From positions 1 to 5,774 of the forward strand of contig DYMC01000149.1 in the NCBI GenBank assembly GCA_020721745.1: 5,774 nt of DNA, in the 5' to 3' direction. Origin of the DNA: Lentisphaera sp. (lineage in GTDB: Bacteria; Verrucomicrobiota; Lentisphaeria; Victivallales; GWF2-50-93). Below the pieces are notes generated by a model. It was not told the DNA's origin. It saw nothing but the letters and a program-made list of their open reading frames with translations, and searched no databases. Positions 1-5,774 of this stretch are shown one piece after another (the first letter of the stretch is position 1; the number at the start of each line of letters is the position of its first letter). Position numbers and translations under genes: made by a program.

Positions 1-58
1 TATCCTTGCTTTTCCTCTCACTCCTTGAAAAAACTTCTTGAAGGGACAGATTACGGGA

Positions 59-1708
59 ATGCCCATCGAAGAAAAACAATTGAAGGCGCCTTTGGCCGGT
101 ATGACGACAAAAACACGTAACTTCCATTTCAACGCCGCCGCATTGGCTTTCTTCCTGATCTCGGTGATCCTTCATTGCTGGGATATAGGCGAGATGCCAC
201 CAGGCATTCATGTGGATGAAGCGGCAGTGGCATATAATGCTTTTTCCGTAGTAAAGACCGGGGCCGACGAGCACGGCTTCAGATATCCGGTTTTCTTCAA
301 GTCGTTCGCAAACTATCAGGATCCTGTGCTCATATACAGCCTTCTGCCGTTTATGGAGTTTTGCGGGATGGAGAAATGGTCTGCCAGACTGCCAAGTGCG
401 ATTTATCATCTGCTTGCATCAGTGGCACTGTTCTTCCTTGTCGACAGAATAATTAGGTCCCGTTGGATTTCTCTCGCGTCGGCCTTCACCTTTTCTCTGC
501 TTCCGTGGATATTCCCAATCAGCAGAACATGTATAGGCGGTTACATGCCTATGCTCCTTGGTTTTGTCGCCGCTATGTTATTCACGCTGGGCTTTGTCGG
601 CAAAAAAAGCATCCTGACCGCCATCCCGGCCGCTTTTTTTCTTGCATTCGCCATATATTCTCATCATCCCGGCAGACCCATGGCTGCAGTTTTCATGCTT
701 ATGTTCATTCTGTCGTTCAATGTCCTTCTCCTGAAGCGAATCAAGCCGTTTGTCGTTTTCTCCGTGATCCTTGGAATTCTTGTTATGCCGATGGCCATCT
801 ATGTCCTCGGAAATCCTGCCGCGCTGACGAACAGGTTCAACGCTATAAGCGTATGGCGCGACAATCCGGCACCACTTGAGGTCGTAATCAGAATTGCACA
901 TAGATACATCGAATATTTCGGCCCACAGTTTCTCTTCATCTCCGGCGATGGCAACTACGCCCACAGCACACAGAAGACCGGCGCGCTGTTCATATTCCTG
1001 GCTCCGTTTATTGTCCTCGGTATAATTCACCTTGCCATGCACATGAGACGAAATCCCGTCTACGGGTTCCTGCTTCTTCTCCTTGTCTCATATCCTGTTG
1101 CGGCTATGTTGACCATAGGCCACAGGCATGGCACAGCCTGCATTGTTGGCTCCATATACTGGATGCTTGCCGCCGCAGTCGGCGCAAAAAAAATAATCTC
1201 GATGAACAAAAAAATCCGCTTCCCGATTCTCATCGCCACTGCAGTTCTGGCATCCGTCGAAATTCCACGTTACTTCAACGACTACTTCAGTGAATATCGG
1301 AGCAGTTCACGGTGGATATTCAACGCAACCGTCTACGATGCAGTTGAAAAGGCGTTTGAACTTAGAAATGATAACGAGACAATCCACATTTCCAGGTTTG
1401 TCTTTTTTCCGGCCATGCCACAGCCGGACTTCAAGCCCGAGTTCTATGTCGTCCTGCTCTTCCTGGGCAAAATTGCCCCTCAGCGCTATCTGAGGGAAGG
1501 GATTCCGCCGGAGATAGTCCGTCTTTATTCCCATCCGCCGCAGGGCAGGGGACTCCTCATCCGCCTTGACAAGCTCGTCCTTCCTGATAAAAATGGAAAT
1601 CCATCTGTTGTCTCGGATTACGAGCCGATGCCGGAGAGAGCGTCACTCCTCTGGAACCTTCCGACACCGTCAGGAATCTTCGTCCAGATATACAGGTTCA
1701 GCCAATGA
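59..1708 (+). CDS. GT-C membrane glycosyltransferase, GT39/ArnT-like (first tandem copy)
   Basis: Probable integral membrane glycosyltransferase that uses a polyprenyl-phosphate-linked sugar on the periplasmic side; donor and acceptor are not predictable. Seen (549 aa numbering): a first membrane helix at about 26-42, then PPG-x3-DEA with the acidic pair D53/E54 in the first outer loop, as expected for the GT-C catalytic aspartate. There follow a YNA..TG.DE.G segment, YSHHPGRP (200-207), FLFISGD ending at D297, roughly 11-12 hydrophobic helices, and a soluble C-terminal tail of about 120 residues. This is the layout of GT39/PMT_2 proteins. The start is uncertain: ATG 59 has GAAGGGA 12 bases upstream; TTG 38 has no visible SD; ATG 101 would give 535 aa, almost exactly matching the 536-aa neighbour. 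It overlaps the next gene by 4 bp, suggesting translational coupling. Oddity: G354 and A360 replace Asp and Arg of the paralogue. The family call is firm, the substrate unknown. Confidence 0.85.
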   Translation: MPIEEKQLKAPLAGMTTKTRNFHFNAAALAFFLISVILHCWDIGEMPPGIHVDEAAVAYNAFSVVKTGADEHGFRYPVFFKSFANYQDPVLIYSLLPFMEFCGMEKWSARLPSAIYHLLASVALFFLVDRIIRSRWISLASAFTFSLLPWIFPISRTCIGGYMPMLLGFVAAMLFTLGFVGKKSILTAIPAAFFLAFAIYSHHPGRPMAAVFMLMFILSFNVLLLKRIKPFVVFSVILGILVMPMAIYVLGNPAALTNRFNAISVWRDNPAPLEVVIRIAHRYIEYFGPQFLFISGDGNYAHSTQKTGALFIFLAPFIVLGIIHLAMHMRRNPVYGFLLLLLVSYPVAAMLTIGHRHGTACIVGSIYWMLAAAVGAKKIISMNKKIRFPILIATAVLASVEIPRYFNDYFSEYRSSSRWIFNATVYDAVEKAFELRNDNETIHISRFVFFPAMPQPDFKPEFYVVLLFLGKIAPQRYLREGIPPEIVRLYSHPPQGRGLLIRLDKLVLPDKNGNPSVVSDYEPMPERASLLWNLPTPSGIFVQIYRFSQ

Positions 1709-3315
1709 AAAACAATTCGCAAATTCGATTTGTTGCCGCAGCGCTCATTCTCTCTCTTTCTGCCGTCCTCCTTCACGTATATGATGTTTCAGAAGTTCCA
1801 GGCGGCTTCTTCTACGACGAGTCATCGGTCGCCTACAACGCCTACTGTATCTCCGAGACCGGCTCGGACGAATATGGAAACCGCCTCCCGCTCTTCTTCC
1901 GCTGCTTCGACAACTTCCAGGACCCAGTCTACATATACACACTTGTGCCCCTTGTCTCGGTTTTCGGCGCTGAAAAATGGGTCGCAAGACTTCCTGGGGT
2001 CCTTTACAAGCTTGCGGCATCGGCCGCTCTTTTTTTCCTGCTCATGAGATTGACCAGCATGAGGTGGATTTCTCTTTTCGCGGCGTTCGCATTTGCTGTG
2101 CTGCCTTGGACCTTCGTCCTGGGGCGCACAGGGATAGGCGGCTACATGCCGATGCTCCTGGGGCTGATACTCTTTGTGCATTTTTTCATCGCCTTCATGG
2201 AGCGGGATGCTATGGCGTATGCGATTTTCGCAGGACTGGCCTGGGCTTTTGCCATGTATTCCCACCAGATCGGCAGGCCGATGGCGGCTCTCATACTTTT
2301 CGCCTTTGTCCTCGCATACAATGCCAAGATGATTGGGAGGAGAAGATGCATCTTGATCTTCTCCGCCACCGTCTTTGTCGCAATGGTGCCGATGATGATG
2401 TCTGTGGCTGGAACTCCGGAAAGCTTGACCAAGCGATTTTCAACGTTCAGCATATGGAGGGACGGGGCGGGGATATTTGTCGTCATCGGCAGATTTCTGT
2501 CGAGATACATTGAATACTTCAGCCCGCAGTTTCTTTTTATCTCCGGAGACATCGAGCTCCGCCACAACACCGACGCGTCCGGCGAGTTGTATCTGGTCAT
2601 GGCGCCTTTTCTCCTGCTTGGTCTCTGGCGCTTGATTAAAAGCTTCCGCAGAAGTCCGACATCGAGATTCATTCTCCTTGCTCTTGCCGCATATCCGGTG
2701 GCGGCATCCCTTACGCTGGACAGATTCCACAGCACGAGATGCCTGAACGGCGCCCCATTCTTCTGCATCCTTGCCGCGCTTGGGCTCAAGACTGCACTAT
2801 CCATGTCCCGTAAGAGGCGCGTCAAATTCAAGTGGCGGCTGCTCGTCGCCCTGCTTTTCTCGATGGAGATTGGAGCTTATCTCTGGAATTATTTCGGCGG
2901 CTACGCCGAGAAGGCGCGAGCCGCCTTCAATGCGCCTCTGGTTGAGACCATCGAGGCGGCATTCAGGGAGAGAAAAGAAAATGAGACCATATATGTGTCA
3001 AGCTCCCTCTTCCACCATCCCGTGGACGAGGATTTCAAGCCAGTCTGGTATTCCCATTTTCTCTTCTTCGGCAAGATTGACCCTGCGAGATACCAGAGCG
3101 AGGGGATTCCACCGGAAATCGTTTCGCATTACAATCCGAAGGTGATGCCGCCATCGGGCCTCCTGTTGAGGATGAACTCCAAGATCGTCTTCGACAGGAA
3201 TTACAACAGCATGGTGGTCTTGAACGACGAGCCTCTTCCGGACGGCACCGTCCTGCTTTCCAGGATTCCCCTCGTTGCAGGTTCTGACAGATTCTTCGAG
3301 GTCTATAGATTTTAA
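1705..3315 (+). CDS. GT-C membrane glycosyltransferase, GT39/ArnT-like (second tandem copy)
   Basis: Second copy of the membrane glycosyltransferase, 536 aa, presumably transferring a lipid-carried sugar to an envelope acceptor. It starts with the ATG of an ATGA overlap with the previous stop, so translation is probably coupled. Seen: helix 1 at about 10-26, the outer-loop acidic pair D38/E39, a YNA..TG.DEYG stretch typical of this bacterial subfamily, YSHQIGRP (185-192), FLFISGD ending at D282, and LTLD-RFHSTR with D339, H342 and R345. About 11-12 hydrophobic segments are followed by a soluble tail containing GIPPEIV, also present in copy one. Aligned by eye, about 73 of 131 residues are identical to copy one across the first outer loop and helices 2-5, and the offset stays constant from residue 38 to 345. 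It keeps the polar residues lost in copy one, so it is the likelier standard enzyme. Donor and acceptor are unknown. An O-mannosyl or lipid A modifying role is possible but not shown. Confidence 0.88.
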   Translation: MKNNSQIRFVAAALILSLSAVLLHVYDVSEVPGGFFYDESSVAYNAYCISETGSDEYGNRLPLFFRCFDNFQDPVYIYTLVPLVSVFGAEKWVARLPGVLYKLAASAALFFLLMRLTSMRWISLFAAFAFAVLPWTFVLGRTGIGGYMPMLLGLILFVHFFIAFMERDAMAYAIFAGLAWAFAMYSHQIGRPMAALILFAFVLAYNAKMIGRRRCILIFSATVFVAMVPMMMSVAGTPESLTKRFSTFSIWRDGAGIFVVIGRFLSRYIEYFSPQFLFISGDIELRHNTDASGELYLVMAPFLLLGLWRLIKSFRRSPTSRFILLALAAYPVAASLTLDRFHSTRCLNGAPFFCILAALGLKTALSMSRKRRVKFKWRLLVALLFSMEIGAYLWNYFGGYAEKARAAFNAPLVETIEAAFRERKENETIYVSSSLFHHPVDEDFKPVWYSHFLFFGKIDPARYQSEGIPPEIVSHYNPKVMPPSGLLLRMNSKIVFDRNYNSMVVLNDEPLPDGTVLLSRIPLVAGSDRFFEVYRF

Positions 3316-3330
3316 TGGGCTTTCAATGTC

Positions 3331-4893
3331 ATGAGCGCTGAATTCATAATACAAAATGCGAATCTCATTGACGGAGCTGGAAATCCGCCGCGATTGTCCT
3401 GTATCCACGTGAAGAACGGAAGAATCCTGCGAATTTCGCAAGACCATCTGGCCGCCAGTCCGGACGTGGAGCGGATGGATGCAGAAGGACTTTGCCTTGC
3501 GCCGGGCTTCATAGATGCGCATGGGCACTCCGACATCAGCATCATCGCCGCCCCGGAGGCCGAGGGCAAGATATCCCAGGGCGTGACGACGGAAATCTGC
3601 GGCAACTGCGGTCTTTCCGTCTTCCCCATCACAGACATGAACCGCGAGCATCTCGAGACCATCTACAGGAGCTACGGGGTGAAGCTGGACTGGAGCGGGG
3701 TCAGGGAATATGCGGCCAAGGTTGATTCGGTGCGTCCGGCGATCAACATCGCATCGCTCGCCGGCCACAACACTTTGCGCGCGGCAGTCTGCGGCTACGA
3801 CGAGAAACGGATTTCAAAGGAGTCCGTCTCGCGGATGCGAGTCCTGCTCGATGGGCAGCTGTCGTCCGGCGCGCTCGGTTTCTCCACGGGGCTGCTGTAT
3901 GTCCCGGGGATTTTCTCCGATGCGGAGGAAATAGCCGGGATGCTCAAGACCAATGCGAAATTCGCAAGACCCTACGCTACACATCTGCGCAGCGAGGGGG
4001 ACGGACTGGTCGAGTCTGTCGAGGAGGCGATAACGCTCTGTCGCAGGTCGGCGAGCCCCAGGCTCCACATCAGCCACCTCAAAACGGCGGGAAGAAGAAA
4101 CTGGGGCAAGCTCGACCGGGTCATTGAGATTCTCCGGACTCCGCATCCATCGCTTGATGTCAGTGCTGACAGATATCCCTATACTGAATCCATGACGAAT
4201 CTGAGCGCATACCTGCCCAGCCTCTTCCGCGAAATGGACGATGTCCGGATAGCCGGATTTCTTTCTCTCGATGATGGATGGAATCGAGGGCTTTCAGTCC
4301 TTTCCGAGCTGGGGCCTGAATTCTGGACAGCGATGAGGCTTGTTGCCACGTCTCTTCCTGAATATGCATGTTTCCAGGGGATGAAGTTCGATGAGATGTC
4401 AAAGCTCATTGGGAAGGATCCGTGCCGTATATGCCTTGATCTTCTCCGGGACGCGCCCTCGGCTGTCGCGGCATCGAGCGGAATGTCCGAGGAGAATATG
4501 CGCAGGATAATCTCTCTTCCGTTCGTCGCGTGCGGTTCGGACGAGAGCTGCAGGAACAGAGACTACGGGCTGGGACGCAGCCATCCCAGGGGATTCGGCT
4601 CTTTCGCCAGATTCATCAATGTCGCCTCCGTGGCAATGCCTGTCGAAGAGGTTGTCCGCAAGCTGACATCCTTGCCTGCCGGTATATTTGGACTGCGGGG
4701 CAGGGGGCTGGTGAAGGAGGGATATGCCGCCGACCTTGTTCTTTTTGCTCCGGACAAGCTGAAGGACAATGCGAGTTTCGCGGATCCGCACAGGATCTCC
4801 GACGGGGTCGAGAAAGTCTGGGTGAATGGAGTCCTCTCCTGGGATTCGGGAGAAGCGACAGGAGACAGAGGCGGCGGATTTCTGAAGGCATGA
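3331..4893 (+). CDS. D-aminoacylase / N-acyl-D-amino-acid deacylase family amidohydrolase
   Basis: Predicted cytoplasmic metal-dependent hydrolase that removes the acyl group from N-acyl-D-amino acids; 520 aa, close to the family's usual 480-540, with no signal peptide or membrane helix. Seen: an N-terminal beta-sandwich signature (N-x-LIDG-x-G, then GRI), PGFIDAHGHSD with H64, H66 and D68, QGVTTEICGNCG with C93, GALGFSTGLLYVPG, YATHLRSEG with H218, ISHLKTAG with H249 and K251, GSD with D404, and a downstream HPR (418-420). These correspond to the D-aminoacylase metal-binding His, Cys, His, His and the catalytic Asp. The C-terminal segment returns to the sandwich with the ADLVLF and V-W-VNG elements usual in the superfamily. 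The ATG lies 15 bp after the previous stop; only GGG at 3317-3319 resembles an SD, so initiation may be weak or coupled. The exact substrate (D-Glu, D-Asp, neutral D-amino acids, or another amide) cannot be read from the sequence. Confidence 0.9.
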   Translation: MSAEFIIQNANLIDGAGNPPRLSCIHVKNGRILRISQDHLAASPDVERMDAEGLCLAPGFIDAHGHSDISIIAAPEAEGKISQGVTTEICGNCGLSVFPITDMNREHLETIYRSYGVKLDWSGVREYAAKVDSVRPAINIASLAGHNTLRAAVCGYDEKRISKESVSRMRVLLDGQLSSGALGFSTGLLYVPGIFSDAEEIAGMLKTNAKFARPYATHLRSEGDGLVESVEEAITLCRRSASPRLHISHLKTAGRRNWGKLDRVIEILRTPHPSLDVSADRYPYTESMTNLSAYLPSLFREMDDVRIAGFLSLDDGWNRGLSVLSELGPEFWTAMRLVATSLPEYACFQGMKFDEMSKLIGKDPCRICLDLLRDAPSAVAASSGMSEENMRRIISLPFVACGSDESCRNRDYGLGRSHPRGFGSFARFINVASVAMPVEEVVRKLTSLPAGIFGLRGRGLVKEGYAADLVLFAPDKLKDNASFADPHRISDGVEKVWVNGVLSWDSGEATGDRGGGFLKA

Positions 4894-4897
4894 GGAG
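4893..4897 (+). promoter_or_regulatory. Shine-Dalgarno site for truA
   Basis: AGGAG overlaps the last base of the preceding stop codon and lies 9 bases before the GTG at 4907. It is the strongest ribosome binding site within the gene cluster and decides the GTG start for truA. Confidence 0.7.
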
Positions 4898-4906
4898 AGT
4901 TGCGCT

Positions 4907-5704
4907 GTGAGGAAGAAAATCATAATATCCTACGACGGGACGAGTTACGCCGGTTGGCAGATACAGCCGAACGGACTCGCGGTCCAGCAGGTGATCGAGG
5001 AGAAGCTCGCGATGCTCTACGCCTGGCAGAAGATCAGGGTCGAGGCCAGCGGACGGACGGACGCCGGAGTCCATGCGCTGGGGCAATGCGCCCATTTCGA
5101 CGAGCCGGAGCGCCCGAATCTTCCGAACGACAAGATATTGAGGGCGTTGAACCGCCTCCTTCCCTCGGACATCAGAATAACCGGGATAGAGGACGCCCCC
5201 CCCGGATTCCACGCCAGATTCTCCGCGAAGGGCAAGACATATGTCTATGTGGTGAATACTGGATTGGAGGATGCCTTCACTTCAAGATGGAGCTGGCATC
5301 TTGAAAGCTTCAGGAATCTGGATGAAGCCAGAAAATGCATGGAGATGCTTGTCGGACGGCACGACTTTTCCTCCTTCACGGTCGAGAGGGGGGAAATTGA
5401 CAATGCCGTAAGGACAATCACCGATGCCAGACTGATTGAAATCGGTGCATACAAGTGCCTCTGCTTCACCGGTGAGGGTTTTCTCTACAAGATGGTCAGG
5501 AGCATAGTCGGAACCCTTTCTTTCGCCGGGACCGGAAAGGTTCCGCCACAGGAATTCTCCCGGATATTCGCCGCCAGGAACAGAAGCGAGGCATACGACA
5601 CCGCTCCTCCCCATGGTCTCTTCCTGGCGAGGGTCTACTACGATGAGGAGGCTCCGTCGAGCTTTGATCTGGAAAGCCTGCCATTTCTCGGAACCTTGCG
5701 TTGA
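4907..5704 (+). CDS. truA: tRNA pseudouridine(38-40) synthase TruA
   Basis: Isomerises uridine to pseudouridine at positions 38, 39 and/or 40 in the anticodon stem-loop of many tRNAs; cytoplasmic, normally a homodimer. Seen in 265 aa (family usually 245-275): an N-terminal SYDGTSYAGWQ motif (8-18), ASGRTDAGVHA (47-57) with catalytic D52, FHARFSAKGKTYVY with the conserved active-site Y112, GFLYKMVRSIVG in the second domain, and TAPPHGLFL near the C-terminus. All landmark motifs are intact and in order, so the enzyme should be active. The start is GTG with a good AGGAG 9 bases upstream; the protein begins right at the first beta strand, as in other TruA proteins. It follows the amidohydrolase by 13 bp and is probably cotranscribed with it. 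The housekeeping role gives no clear functional link to the upstream membrane genes. Confidence 0.97.
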   Translation: MRKKIIISYDGTSYAGWQIQPNGLAVQQVIEEKLAMLYAWQKIRVEASGRTDAGVHALGQCAHFDEPERPNLPNDKILRALNRLLPSDIRITGIEDAPPGFHARFSAKGKTYVYVVNTGLEDAFTSRWSWHLESFRNLDEARKCMEMLVGRHDFSSFTVERGEIDNAVRTITDARLIEIGAYKCLCFTGEGFLYKMVRSIVGTLSFAGTGKVPPQEFSRIFAARNRSEAYDTAPPHGLFLARVYYDEEAPSSFDLESLPFLGTLR

Positions 5705-5728
5705 ATAATCTCCGCCTAATGTTAAAAT
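5701..5728 (+). promoter_or_regulatory. Putative sigma70-type promoter for a gene beyond the right edge
   Basis: TTGAAT at 5701-5706 (4 of 6 matches to TTGACA) and TAAAAT at 5723-5728 (5 of 6 matches to TATAAT) are separated by 16 bases in an AT-rich stretch just after truA. The -35 box overlaps the truA stop codon. If real, transcription would start near 5735 and read into the repeat-like segment and the next gene. AT-rich DNA yields such matches by chance, so this is tentative. Confidence 0.35.
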
Positions 5729-5738
5729 CAAAAAAATA

Positions 5739-5770
5739 TCTCGCACAAAGACGCAGAGGCTCGAAGGAGA
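5739..5770. repeat. Dispersed-repeat-like segment (CGCACAAAGACGCAGAGG type)
   Basis: The sequence CGCACAAAGACGCAGAGG (5742-5759) closely resembles the short family of CGCAAAGACGCAGAGG-like repeats that recur in intergenic regions of many environmental bacterial genomes. It sits directly after an A-rich tract (seven A at 5730-5736), a common setting for these elements. Read on the minus strand it gives an LRLCAR peptide, a familiar spurious translation of such repeats. Only one copy is visible and the window ends here, so its full length and copy number cannot be seen. Confidence 0.5.
5764..5770 (+). promoter_or_regulatory. Possible Shine-Dalgarno of the next gene
   Basis: AAGGAGA lies 4 bases from the end of the window. 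A start codon 1-6 bases past the edge would have ideal spacing. It may equally be the tail of the repeat-like segment, and the downstream gene is not visible. Confidence 0.35.
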
Positions 5771-5774
5771 ACAA

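Noticed and set aside
34..43. Small inverted repeat CTTC-TT-GAAG near the left edge
   Set aside because: A 4-bp stem with a 2-base loop is too small to be meaningful as a hairpin or operator.
25..53. Possible promoter TTGAAA ... AGATTA ahead of the first glycosyltransferase
   Set aside because: The -10 match is poor and the predicted start of transcription would fall at or after the ATG at 59. It would only make sense if translation began at 101.
2142..2831. Minus-strand open frame of 229 codons inside the second glycosyltransferase
   Set aside because: It lies entirely opposite a gene with clear family motifs, and its translation has no domain signature or hydrophobic pattern of its own.
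3316..3330. Terminator or promoter between the second glycosyltransferase and the amidohydrolase
   Set aside because: The 15-base gap holds no hairpin, T-run or promoter boxes.
2998..3768. Long minus-strand open frame (256 codons) across the junction of the second glycosyltransferase and the amidohydrolase
   Set aside because: It is antisense to two well-supported genes, spans their intergenic gap, is rich in His/Arg/Asp without any recognisable motif, and looks like a by-product of the GC-rich codons opposite.
4616..5212. Minus-strand open frame of 198 codons opposite the amidohydrolase end and truA
   Set aside because: It is fully antisense to two conserved genes; its composition is Arg/Pro/Ser-rich, as expected from antisense reading of GC-rich coding DNA.
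5496..5774. Minus-strand open frame entering from the right edge, beginning with an LRLCAR peptide
   Set aside because: Its first part is the translated repeat-like segment and the rest is antisense to truA. I treat it as spurious.

Overview
This 5.8 kb bacterial window is filled by four same-strand, tightly packed genes. In order they are two tandem paralogous polytopic membrane glycosyltransferases of the GT-C / GT39-ArnT (PMT_2-like) type, a metal-dependent D-aminoacylase-type amidohydrolase, and tRNA pseudouridine(38-40) synthase TruA. Junctions are -4 bp (ATGA overlap), 15 bp and 13 bp. No hairpin terminator or clear promoter lies between them, so they are probably one transcription unit whose beginning may lie left of the window.

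The organism is a Gram-negative-like bacterium of moderate GC: sampled lines run about 50% in the first gene and mostly 60-70% in the third, with local dips in truA. It uses ATG and GTG starts with variable Shine-Dalgarno strength. The last ~30 bases resemble the short 'CGCAAAGACGCAGAGG' dispersed repeats that I associate with environmental PVC-group (Lentisphaerota, Verrucomicrobiota, Planctomycetota) and some other Gram-negative genomes. This is only a hint, and I cannot assign a phylum from sequence alone.

Layout: 1-58 is upstream DNA with no confident signal. 59-1708 is the first glycosyltransferase and 1705-3315 the second, which align without gaps over at least 300 residues. 3331-4893 is the amidohydrolase with a complete set of expected metal ligands. 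4907-5704 is truA. 5705-5774 is intergenic and carries a plausible sigma70-type promoter, the repeat-like sequence, and an AAGGAGA that could serve a gene starting just past the window edge.

Functionally, the glycosyltransferase pair probably moves a sugar from a polyprenyl-phosphate carrier to an envelope acceptor on the outer face of the cytoplasmic membrane. The amidohydrolase probably frees D-amino acids from N-acylated forms in the cytoplasm, and TruA is tRNA housekeeping. I see no clear new multi-gene system. The most interesting points are the tandem GT pair, in which the first copy has lost two polar residues kept by the second, and the promoter/repeat/SD arrangement at the right edge.
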